Position numbers and translations under genes: made by a program
The notes under the pieces: generated by a model
The model's database searches: none
Told to the model about the DNA's origin: nothing
What the model saw: only the letters and a program-made list of their open reading frames with translations
In this document: positions 51,528-59,068 of the stretch, piece by piece
Layout of the letters: the number at the start of each line of letters is the position of its first letter
Position numbering within the stretch: position 1 is the first letter of the stretch
Source: Deltaproteobacteria bacterium
GTDB lineage: Bacteria; Desulfobacterota; Desulfobulbia; Desulfobulbales; Desulfurivibrionaceae
Length of the DNA: 64,000 nucleotides
Assembly: GCA_013349295.1 (NCBI GenBank)
Contig: DUZW01000015.1
Coordinates: forward strand, 1-64,000
Direction: 5' to 3'

Positions 51528-52178
51528 ATGGATGAACTTTTACAGGAAATTAAAATGCTCCCGGGGGTTCTGGGGGTTTTTGCCTCGGTGGATAAGCCGG
51601 ATATTCTCTTTTCTTATGTGCCTGCTGGTTATGACCATGAGACCCTCAAGCTGATGGGGGTCTCCCTGCAGCGTATTTTCAAGATGAATGCTTCCTGTCA
51701 GTTCAGTGTCAATTCCGTGGAGATGCGGTTTTCCGAAGCCATGGTTCTGGGGAAATTTATCTGCGATGGATCCTTGCTGGTGATCCTCTGTGAGGCGGAG
51801 GCAAATTTTTCGCTGATCAACATGACCAGCAACATGCTTCTTGGTGAACTCGCACTGGGAGTGGAAAAGGTCCGCGCCAACCCGGATGCCGCCTTGCAGG
51901 CAACGTCGGCAAAAAAAGCCGGGAGCATGGATTTTGCACAGGCACAGAACGAAGAACCGCTGAAAAGCGCCATCCCTGTTTTGCAGGATGCGCTGGCACG
52001 GGCCATTGGCCCCATTGCGGCGATGCTTGTCAAGGAAATCGTCGGGAAATGGCTGCAGGGCGGGTTGTGCGCCCAAGAGCGCTTTTCGGAGCTGGTTGAT
52101 CTTTTTTGCCAGGAAATAGGGGATGCAACCCTGGAAAATGAATTTCGGGCAGAGACGGAAAAAATTCTTCCCCGCTGA
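51528..52178 (+). CDS. Roadblock-like protein with helical C-terminal domain
   Basis: This 216-residue protein closes the cluster. The N-terminal ~110 residues have roadblock/LC7 features (LLQEIKMLPGVLGVFASVDKPDILFSYVP, then VEMRFSEAMVLGKFICDGSLLVILCE). The C-terminal ~70 residues (VLQDALARAIGPIAAMLVKEIVGKWL...FSELVDLFCQEIG) are a helical domain I have seen attached to other signalling proteins but cannot name firmly. The start follows GAGGAGCTGATAGC. A strong terminator lies 8 bp after the stop. Confidence 0.7.
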   Translation: MDELLQEIKMLPGVLGVFASVDKPDILFSYVPAGYDHETLKLMGVSLQRIFKMNASCQFSVNSVEMRFSEAMVLGKFICDGSLLVILCEAEANFSLINMTSNMLLGELALGVEKVRANPDAALQATSAKKAGSMDFAQAQNEEPLKSAIPVLQDALARAIGPIAAMLVKEIVGKWLQGGLCAQERFSELVDLFCQEIGDATLENEFRAETEKILPR

Positions 52179-52186
52179 ATTACAGC

Positions 52187-52238
52187 AAAAAGGGTTTGGT
52201 CCTCCATTTTTCAGGGGAGGACCAAACCCTTTTTTTTG
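52187..52238 (+). terminator. Strong terminator of the GTPase/motor cluster
   Basis: GGGTTTGGTCCTCC and GGAGGACCAAACCC form a perfect stem around a ~10-base loop and are followed by eight T. It marks the end of the transcription unit. Confidence 0.95.
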
Positions 52239-52387
52239 CATCCAATGTTCAGTGTTTATTGCTTCATCACTTTGCTGTGTCGTTCATGATTTCGGATTCG
52301 CGCAGGTTCGCTTACCCGTGAGGAGGTCCCCGCAGTTGGGGTGCCTTGCCCAGCCGCGGGTTTTTTTCGTTTTTTGTGACTCCACCT

Positions 52388-53296
52388 CTATTTTAATCGC
52401 TTGAAATCAACCCTGTTGTTTATCATTCTGTTTTGTTCGGTGGTGTTTGGTACAATGGGTTGGGTATGGCCGTGTGCCGCCACCTGCAGTTTCTTTGCCT
52501 CGATGTTGCAATTTTTGATCAGATAATTGCGCACCGCCTCGGCCCGTTTCCGGGAAACGGCCATGTCTGCCTTGGCATCGCCGGTATCATCCGTATTGCC
52601 TGCCACTTCAAAGACGGCGCCTTGCAGGTCGCGGCTTGTAAAGGCTCGACCTGCCACGATGCTGAGCTGGTCGGCGCCCTCTTCAGGCAGTGCCGTTGAT
52701 TTGGCTGGGAAAAGGATCAGCAGCCTGAGAATCGTGGCTTCGATGGGGCTGATCTCCCGGTCCTTGGATTTTTCCGTGAAAAGAACCGTGGCTGCTTCCT
52801 CGGAAGTAACCGATTCTCCGCGTTGGGCCTTCAGCTTGATCCGTGCCGATTCCAGGGATTTTTCCGCCCGTTTGTTGCCGGGATCAAGGCCCAGTCCTTT
52901 TTCGTATGCGTTTACGGCATTTTGCGGTTTGTCCGTCACCATGTAAATGTCGCCCATGCCGAAGAATGCCTTGGCATGTTTCGGGTCAAGGGTCGAAGCG
53001 GTGACATAAAAAGGCAAGGCCTCGTTGTAATTGCGCAACCGCTCAAGGCTGTAGCCCTGCATGAAGTTGATCTCCGGGTCTTTCGGGCACTGCTTGATGG
53101 CTGTCGCCAGCATGTCGCGCCGGGCAATGATCCCGCGTTCATTGCTGATTTCCTCGGCAATCTTTTTGCAGTCCGCCGCCGAGGCGGGGTGTGGCAACAG
53201 TGCGAGGGGGGACAGGCTGCAGAGCAGCACGAGGCAAAGGGACGCCGTAAGTCCGGCCGGAGGCCTTGGTTGTTTGTTTTTGCTTAATCTTGACAT
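52388..53296 (-). CDS. OmpA-family protein with TPR repeats
   Basis: This 302-residue exported protein has a long N-region signal peptide ending ASA near residue 40. Two to three TPRs follow (about 75-145, LRNYNEALPFYVTASTLDPKHAKAFFGMGDIYM). The C-terminal OmpA domain (~205-300) has GNTDDTGDAKADMAVSRKRAEAVRNYLI, AHGHTQP and NRMINNRVDF, the peptidoglycan-binding pattern. It should anchor to the cell wall in the periplasm. It begins 4 bp after the DUF3365 sensor gene and is likely co-transcribed with it. Confidence 0.85.
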   Translation of the reverse strand: MSRLSKNKQPRPPAGLTASLCLVLLCSLSPLALLPHPASAADCKKIAEEISNERGIIARRDMLATAIKQCPKDPEINFMQGYSLERLRNYNEALPFYVTASTLDPKHAKAFFGMGDIYMVTDKPQNAVNAYEKGLGLDPGNKRAEKSLESARIKLKAQRGESVTSEEAATVLFTEKSKDREISPIEATILRLLILFPAKSTALPEEGADQLSIVAGRAFTSRDLQGAVFEVAGNTDDTGDAKADMAVSRKRAEAVRNYLIKNCNIEAKKLQVAAHGHTQPIVPNTTEQNRMINNRVDFKRLK

Positions 53297-53300
53297 GTGT

Positions 53301-54170
53301 TCACCGTTTGAGGATGCGGACCATGCTCATGCGCAACCGTTCGATTGCGATGGCCAGGGCACCGATCTCGTCATTTTGCTTGATGCTGAAGCTCTCTTCC
53401 ATATTCTTGCCAAGGCTGATCTCTTCCGCCTTGACGCTCAACCGGACAATGGGGTTCACCACGAACCGGTCCATGAACAGCCAGATGCCGATAAGGGCTA
53501 CCAGCAGAAAGCCTGTCCCGATGAGATAAAGGGTGATGGCCGATTTCCTGGCGTTGGCCAGGGCTTCTTCCACGGAAACATAGACCACGTAGGTCGCCAC
53601 CGTGGCACCATCCTTCCAGTTGTAACCGTTGGTGGAGCCGTAGATCTCAACCTGATCCTTGGGCGCGTCGTTTGCATCGCCATGGCAGCGCAGGCAATCC
53701 TTGCCCGCGACCTTGATGGGTTTTGCCAGGTAAAAAAAGGTCTCGCCATTCCGCTGCATGGTGCCTTCATGGGTCTTTAGCTCGGGTTGAGCGGCGAACA
53801 TGGCAATCAGTTTGGTCTCCCATTCGTCTGCTTTGTTCGGCGGATAGAGAGGATCAATGGTTGCCTGCTTGAACTCATAGCCGGTCAGATTTTTTTTGAA
53901 GATGTCAAAGGTGCCGCGGGTGAGAACAAAGCCGGACATCAGTTCGGGGTAGAAGCGGTCCTTTTCGAAAACCTCCATGATGAGGGGGCGCTGTTTTTCC
54001 GTGTAAAAATCCCGGGTGGCCAGAATATAATTGAAAATCAGCTCCCCTTTGCTTTTCGCCTCCTGCATGGCGTTGCGTTTGCTGAACAGGTAGCTGGCCG
54101 TCCCGATGCCCATGGTTGCTAGGCCGAATATAATTCCCATGATAATTATGAAACGTGACCGAATCCCCAT
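53301..54170 (-). CDS. DUF3365/Tll0287-like haem sensor with HAMP and no output domain
   Basis: This 289-residue membrane protein has a first helix at ~7-28 and a second at ~215-240. Between them is a DUF3365 domain with the c-type haem motif CLRCHGD near residue 158. It ends with a HAMP segment (NPIVRLSVKAEEISLGKNMEESFSIKQNDEIGALAIAIERLRMSM) and only a few more residues. There is no kinase or MCP domain, so it must signal by contact, perhaps with the histidine kinase gene upstream at 54273 on the same strand. It shares its sensor type with the kinase at 334. Confidence 0.8.
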   Translation of the reverse strand: MGIRSRFIIIMGIIFGLATMGIGTASYLFSKRNAMQEAKSKGELIFNYILATRDFYTEKQRPLIMEVFEKDRFYPELMSGFVLTRGTFDIFKKNLTGYEFKQATIDPLYPPNKADEWETKLIAMFAAQPELKTHEGTMQRNGETFFYLAKPIKVAGKDCLRCHGDANDAPKDQVEIYGSTNGYNWKDGATVATYVVYVSVEEALANARKSAITLYLIGTGFLLVALIGIWLFMDRFVVNPIVRLSVKAEEISLGKNMEESFSIKQNDEIGALAIAIERLRMSMVRILKR

Positions 54171-54272
54171 CTATCTCTCCTTGAAATTGTAATCGTCCAG
54201 CAGGGCAGGCCCAGGAATGGGAGCCAAGCCCAGATAATTGATTAGGGATTATACCTAACCGTCTCGTTGTAT

Positions 54273-55484
54273 TCAACAAGCGAAAACAGAAGGCGGCTGG
54301 TTTTCCCGGGGTTTACCGGTTACGGTTTCTCCCCGCTGTGCCTTTGTCGCGCTCTTGGGCAAGGTCAGGTGGAAGGTTGTGCCAATGCCTTTTTCGCTGA
54401 TCAATTCAATGCCGCAGTGCATCTGGGTCAGCATCTTTTTGGAAATCACCAGCCCCAGACCGGTACCATGGGGTTTGGTGGTGAAAAAAGGCTTGAAAAT
54501 ATCGCGGGTCAACTCTTTCGACATGCCGCAGCCGTTATCGGTGATGGTCAGGAGGATAACGTTGCCGCGGCTCTGGGTGCTTACCTGCAGCAGTGGGTCG
54601 GGAGTCTCCGTCATGGCGTCGACGGCATTGGCCAGCAGGTTCATGGTGACATGCTGCAGAGCCCTGGGGTCAACCATGACCCGTTTCGCGTCAGGGGCGA
54701 TGTCGATTTTGATCTCCACTTTTTTTGCGCTGATATCAGCGCCCATCAATTGCATGAGATTGTCAAAAAACATGGCCAGATCAATATCGCTGGTCCTGAG
54801 TGTCTCAAACATGCTGAAGTTTTTGAGCGATTTAAGGAGGGTTTCCATCTTGATGATTTCCCCGGAAATTCTGTTGAAATACACATCTATTTCTTCCGGG
54901 GAATATTTTTTGATGTTGTTTTGCAGGACTGTCAGGGCCATCTTGATGGAATTTAAAGGGTTGCCGATTTCGTGGCGGATTCCCGAGAAGAGACAGCCGA
55001 TGTTGTTCATCGTTTCCGTGGCTTCGTCGATGGCGGCCAGACGGTGCCGGTCGGTTATGTCCTGAATGAAAACCGAAACGTGGCGTTGATCCCCGGGAAT
55101 TCTATACACGGTATAGCCCAGCACCCGGTGTTCATAATGGATGATGGTCTGCCTGCTTCTGGTTCGGCCAGGTTGCAGCAGGGGGTCCATGTCATTATAA
55201 AGCAGGGCGGAAAGGCCATCGTAATCTTGGGCGGCTTTGAGAGGCTCAAGGATTTTAACGGCATGGGCATTTTTGAAGAAAACTTTTTTCTCCATGGTGT
55301 CGAGAATGATGAGGCCGGTATCGATATTCCGCAGAACATCGGTAAATATGCAGGGAGCGTTGCAGGCAGGTTCTACCGGCAGGGAGGGTTTGTTGTTTCT
55401 GTTTTGCCGCAATCGGTGGAAAAGGGTCTTTATCAAGAGAACACACCATGTGACGGAAGGAAATCGATCATAGAATTTCAACAT
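54273..55484 (-). CDS. PAS histidine kinase, soluble
   Basis: This 403-residue kinase has a PAS-like domain (~45-145, DVLRNIDTGLIILDTMEKKVFFKNAHAVKIL), an H-box SGIRHEIGNPLNSIKMAL (His near 170), and HATPase_c with the N-box NLLANAVDAM, DNGCGM and GTGLGLVISKKM. A clear membrane segment is absent. It lies 102 bp upstream of the DUF3365-HAMP gene on the same strand, so the haem protein and this kinase could form a two-part sensor. No response regulator adjoins. Divergent from the HIT-like gene. Confidence 0.85.
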   Translation of the reverse strand: MLKFYDRFPSVTWCVLLIKTLFHRLRQNRNNKPSLPVEPACNAPCIFTDVLRNIDTGLIILDTMEKKVFFKNAHAVKILEPLKAAQDYDGLSALLYNDMDPLLQPGRTRSRQTIIHYEHRVLGYTVYRIPGDQRHVSVFIQDITDRHRLAAIDEATETMNNIGCLFSGIRHEIGNPLNSIKMALTVLQNNIKKYSPEEIDVYFNRISGEIIKMETLLKSLKNFSMFETLRTSDIDLAMFFDNLMQLMGADISAKKVEIKIDIAPDAKRVMVDPRALQHVTMNLLANAVDAMTETPDPLLQVSTQSRGNVILLTITDNGCGMSKELTRDIFKPFFTTKPHGTGLGLVISKKMLTQMHCGIELISEKGIGTTFHLTLPKSATKAQRGETVTGKPRENQPPSVFAC

Positions 55485-55623
55485 GGTAGCAGATTTTTGG
55501 GCAAAGGCAAGCGCGGTTGAGGTTTTTCCGCTTTTTATTGTGGAGCGCGGGTGTGGTTCCCGGTTATATTGCGCCCAGCTAATCTTGCTGCTTTTTTTTG
55601 TGTGATTTATCGGAGAGTTTGAT

Positions 55624-57294
55624 ATGACCGTGCGTTCCTGCGTCCATCCTTCCGGAAAGTTTGTCTATGGCTTGCATGCACCTACGTACAGTGTAGCCAA
55701 TCTGAGAGAAAACGATTTTGTCGAGCCGCTCGGCGTGTTTGCGAACGGCGATCCTTATCTGAACCAGGGGAATTTTCCCGAGGGTGACTTGCGGGTCGAC
55801 CAGGCGGAATTGATCTATGAGGTAGTCAACCCTTTACCTTTTCGCGGGGTTACTTACATCAGCAGCGCCTGGGCGGCATCCAAGGCCGTAAATCCATCCT
55901 CCATCAAGTTGCCGGAGCCTGAGGCTGTGTCAATGCGTCAGGCGCTCAAGGATATCCTGCCCAGCGGAGCTGTCCAAGATCTGCAGGCAAATTTGGCACT
56001 ACTTCCTGAAGCCGTACTGCTGGCCCTGGCCGCCACTTCCACCGACCCCGAGGATTTGATGGCGCTGGCGTCCATGAGCTGTGAATTTGTCAGTGACGGA
56101 TCAGGGGCGCCGGTCGGTTTGCGCTACCTGGAAGGAGAAAATGGTTCGGCGCGGGCCAGAATTCTCCGGCATGAGCTGTTCGAGGTGGTGGTCAACAACA
56201 GGCACCTGCCCGAGACCTACAGGCAGGTTATGGTTCTGCGTCCCGGGGTGCAGGGGGGGAGCGAAATCGTGGGAGAGTATCGCGACGCATCCCAGGGTTG
56301 TCACATCTTTGAATATCTGCGCCGCAACAGCTATATTCCCTGGGGCCATTACGCCGCAAACATGGCGGATGATGCTGTCCGTTACAGCACGGTGGATCTT
56401 TCCAGGACCGATATGCAGGGGTTGCGGCATCTCTACTATCAGCGCACCTTCCTCACTCTTGCCGCCCAGCTGGGCTTGCCCCAGCCCTCAGGGCGTAAGG
56501 CCATGACGATCACCGAACTTGAAGAACTGCGCCTTGCGATTGTTCAGGCCCTGGGGCGGAAAGACGCACCGGCCTTGGCTTTTAATGCTACCCTTTGGGG
56601 CTGGAATTACGGGTTTGATTTCGCCTCCAGCGGTTATCGGCTTCATGCCTCGCATCAGCAGATCCATCAGCAGTTCGCCATGCTGCCGCGGACGGTTTCC
56701 GCCTGGTATCATGGCGCTCAGGCCGCCAATGAGCCGGTTGCAAGCTACGCCTGCGGAGATCTTGTTGCTGAATTCTGTGAACGGTACAAAGAAGAGACGG
56801 GCTGCGATTTTTTCGGCGCCTATCTCAAGGCGATCCGTGAGAACAGGCGGATGGATGGATTGGAAAACGAAAACACGAGCCTGATCGTGTATGAAGATGA
56901 CGCGGTAATGCTCTTCGTGCCCAAGGCGCAGACCTCCCAGTGGGAGTTGCAGATCATGCCCCTTGGGGAGGTGGGTAATATCCTGGAGGCGGACGAAGCC
57001 ACCCGCGCCTCGTTGGACCGCGCCCTGCTCATTGCCCAGAAGATTCTCGCTTGCCTGGGGGCCCGGCTGGTGAGCAGTATCGAGTATTCCGGCCGGATAA
57101 CGGCGAAACCCGGCGGGCAGCGGCTGCTCTATGCGCTTCTGCCCAAGCTGCCATATTCCATGGGCGCTTTCAGTGAGGCGCAGTTGCGCTGGGTTAACGG
57201 TCATTTCCCTGAAGATTTTGCCGCTGCCTGCCGGTTTCATTTGCCGGTGGTGCTGGATGGCCTCGAAAGAATAAAAAGGGGCTTCGCGCTTTGA
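55624..57294 (+). CDS. 556-residue unknown; HIT/GalT-like C-terminal half
   Basis: I recognise no named family for the whole protein. The C-terminal half has a GalT/Ap4A-phosphorylase flavour: SGYRLHASHQQIHQQFAMLPR stands where HxHxQ is expected, and AVMLFVPKAQTSQWELQIMPLGEVGNIL followed by ASLDRALLIAQKIL is like the second HIT half of GalT. The exact HxH triad is not present, so catalysis is doubtful. The N-terminal ~300 residues show GVTYISSAWAASKAV and a VVNNRHLPETYRQVMVLRPGVQGGSE segment. No membrane or signal segment. The start has a GGAGAG site. It stands alone. Confidence 0.55.
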   Translation: MTVRSCVHPSGKFVYGLHAPTYSVANLRENDFVEPLGVFANGDPYLNQGNFPEGDLRVDQAELIYEVVNPLPFRGVTYISSAWAASKAVNPSSIKLPEPEAVSMRQALKDILPSGAVQDLQANLALLPEAVLLALAATSTDPEDLMALASMSCEFVSDGSGAPVGLRYLEGENGSARARILRHELFEVVVNNRHLPETYRQVMVLRPGVQGGSEIVGEYRDASQGCHIFEYLRRNSYIPWGHYAANMADDAVRYSTVDLSRTDMQGLRHLYYQRTFLTLAAQLGLPQPSGRKAMTITELEELRLAIVQALGRKDAPALAFNATLWGWNYGFDFASSGYRLHASHQQIHQQFAMLPRTVSAWYHGAQAANEPVASYACGDLVAEFCERYKEETGCDFFGAYLKAIRENRRMDGLENENTSLIVYEDDAVMLFVPKAQTSQWELQIMPLGEVGNILEADEATRASLDRALLIAQKILACLGARLVSSIEYSGRITAKPGGQRLLYALLPKLPYSMGAFSEAQLRWVNGHFPEDFAAACRFHLPVVLDGLERIKRGFAL

Positions 57295-57468
57295 TCTCCG
57301 GGGGGGCGCAGGTGGTTTTGCGCAGGCAGCTGAATGATCCCTCTTCTTTTTTTTGTGGACATAAAATGTTGCCCTTGAAAATACGGTATGGTAATTTGTA
57401 AAGTTGAGTGTCCTGGATTGGATGTTCTCCCGTGGTTGTTTTTGCGCTTTCTTGCGGTGTTGCGCCGA

Positions 57469-57497
57469 TTGTGCAAGTAAAAGATATTTCATATACA
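57469..57497 (+). promoter_or_regulatory. Candidate promoter upstream of the biotin carboxylase gene
   Basis: TTGTGC (57469-57474) and TATACA (57492-57497) lie 17 bases apart, 54 bp before the TTG start. The -10 box is fair and the -35 poor. Confidence 0.3.
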
Positions 57498-57550
57498 CCG
57501 GGCTGAGTTGTTGGGTTTGGCCCTGAAAATTGTCTGAATGAGGTGATCCG

Positions 57551-58993
57551 TTGAAGAAGAAGATCTTGATAGCCAACCGAGGTGAAATTGCTCTGCGGAT
57601 CATTCGGGCGGTGCAAGAGCTTGGGCATATCGCCGTGGCTATTTATGAAACACCGGACAAGGACGCCCTGCATATCCGCACGGCGGATGAGGCCATCTGG
57701 ATTGGGGATGGACCCCGCTGCGATTATCTGAATATCGACAAGGTCATCGCGGTCGCAAAAAAATCAGGGGTTGACGCCATTCATCCGGGGTATGGATTTT
57801 TGGCGGAAAATCCTGATTTTGCCAAGGCTTGTGAGAATAGCGGCATTATTTTTGTTGGGCCGCCCTCTGAGGTTATCCAATCCCTGGGTGACAAGGTAAC
57901 GGCCCGGCGGATCATGAAGGAGGCCGGGATTCCCATGGTCCCCGGCACCGACAACCTCTCCGCCGGTGATGCCGGTCTCAGGGAAGCCATTGATTTTGCC
58001 GACAAATACGGCTATCCGATTATGCTGAAAGCCACCGCCGGCGGTGGTGGGCGCGGCATCCGACGGGTGGAAAACGAAAAGCAGTTGCGGGCGGAACTCC
58101 CCATGGCCAGGGCGGAGGCAAAGTCTGCCTTTAATAACGATTCGGTTTATCTTGAGAAAGTGGTGATCAATCCCAAGCATGTCGAGGTGCAGATCATTGC
58201 CGACAAGGAAGGCAATACCGTGCATCTGGGTTCCAGGGATTGCTCGATCCAACGCCGGAATCAGAAATTGGTTGAGATCGCCCCTTCCCTGATCCCGGAT
58301 AAGGCGTTGGTTGACCTGATCTGCGCTACTGCCGTTACGGCGGCCAAGGCTTCCAACTATGTGAACGCGGGCACCGTGGAATTCCTCGTTGATCGGGATT
58401 GGAAATTTTATTTCATGGAGATCAACACCAGGGTGCAGGTGGAGCATACCGTCACCGAAATGGTCACCGGCATCGATATCGTCCGGACCCAGATCAAGCT
58501 GGCCCTGGGCAAGAATCTTTCCTTTACCCAGGATGACGTGAAGATTCGTGGTTATGCCGTGGAGATGCGGATCAACGCGGAGGACCCCCAGAATAATTTC
58601 ATGCCGGAGGGCGGCAAGACGGTGAGCGTTTACCGTTCTCCGGGCGGCTATGGCGTGCGGCTTGATGGCTTCGTTTATCAGGGTTTCACCATTCCCAAGG
58701 TGTATGATTCGCTCTTGGTCAAGATGACCGTGTTCGGATTTTCCTGGAATGAAACCGTGGACAGGTTGCTCCGCTGTCTGAATAATTTTGTTATCACCGG
58801 CCCGAAAACAACGATTCCCTATTATGTGAATCTGGTGCAGGACCCGGATTTCAAGAAGGGTGATTTTGATACCTCCTTCATTGAAACCCATTCGCACCTG
58901 ATCAATTACGATGACCAGGTCAGCGAAGGGAACAAGCTGGCCCATCTGATCGCGGAGATTCATTATAAAGGGGAAAATCCCTACGCTATTTAG
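57551..58993 (+). CDS. Biotin carboxylase subunit (pyruvate/acyl-CoA carboxylase)
   Basis: This 480-residue ATP-grasp enzyme carboxylates biotin using bicarbonate and ATP. It has the N-terminal KKILIANRGEIALRIIRA, the ATP loop MLKATAGGGGRGIRRV (about 155-170), HVEVQIIADKEGNTVHLGSRDCSIQRRNQK, EINTRVQVEHTVTEMVTG (catalytic Glu/Arg) and FMPEGGKT. The start is TTG at 57551, backed by a superb Shine-Dalgarno GAGGTGATC. No biotin domain is attached; the biotinyl domain is on the partner at 59069, so this is a PycA-type subunit. Confidence 0.9.
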   Translation: MKKKILIANRGEIALRIIRAVQELGHIAVAIYETPDKDALHIRTADEAIWIGDGPRCDYLNIDKVIAVAKKSGVDAIHPGYGFLAENPDFAKACENSGIIFVGPPSEVIQSLGDKVTARRIMKEAGIPMVPGTDNLSAGDAGLREAIDFADKYGYPIMLKATAGGGGRGIRRVENEKQLRAELPMARAEAKSAFNNDSVYLEKVVINPKHVEVQIIADKEGNTVHLGSRDCSIQRRNQKLVEIAPSLIPDKALVDLICATAVTAAKASNYVNAGTVEFLVDRDWKFYFMEINTRVQVEHTVTEMVTGIDIVRTQIKLALGKNLSFTQDDVKIRGYAVEMRINAEDPQNNFMPEGGKTVSVYRSPGGYGVRLDGFVYQGFTIPKVYDSLLVKMTVFGFSWNETVDRLLRCLNNFVITGPKTTIPYYVNLVQDPDFKKGDFDTSFIETHSHLINYDDQVSEGNKLAHLIAEIHYKGENPYAI

Positions 58994-59006
58994 GAAAAAG
59001 GCTGCA

Positions 59007-59031
59007 GGATAAAGGTGGTCCGCCTTTATCC
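59007..59031 (+). terminator. Hairpin between carboxylase subunit genes
   Basis: GGATAAAGG (59007-59015) and CCTTTATCC (59023-59031) are perfect arms around 7 bases, followed by TTTATCCTTTCG. It may attenuate or stabilise the mRNA between the two subunit genes; the T-tract is interrupted, so readthrough is likely. Confidence 0.5.
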
Positions 59032-59068
59032 TTTATCCTTTCGCCTTCTTTAAAACACAGGAGTCGTC

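Noticed and set aside
57764-58963. 399-codon minus-strand open frame antisense to the biotin carboxylase gene
   Set aside because: A shadow; the plus strand has all biotin carboxylase motifs.
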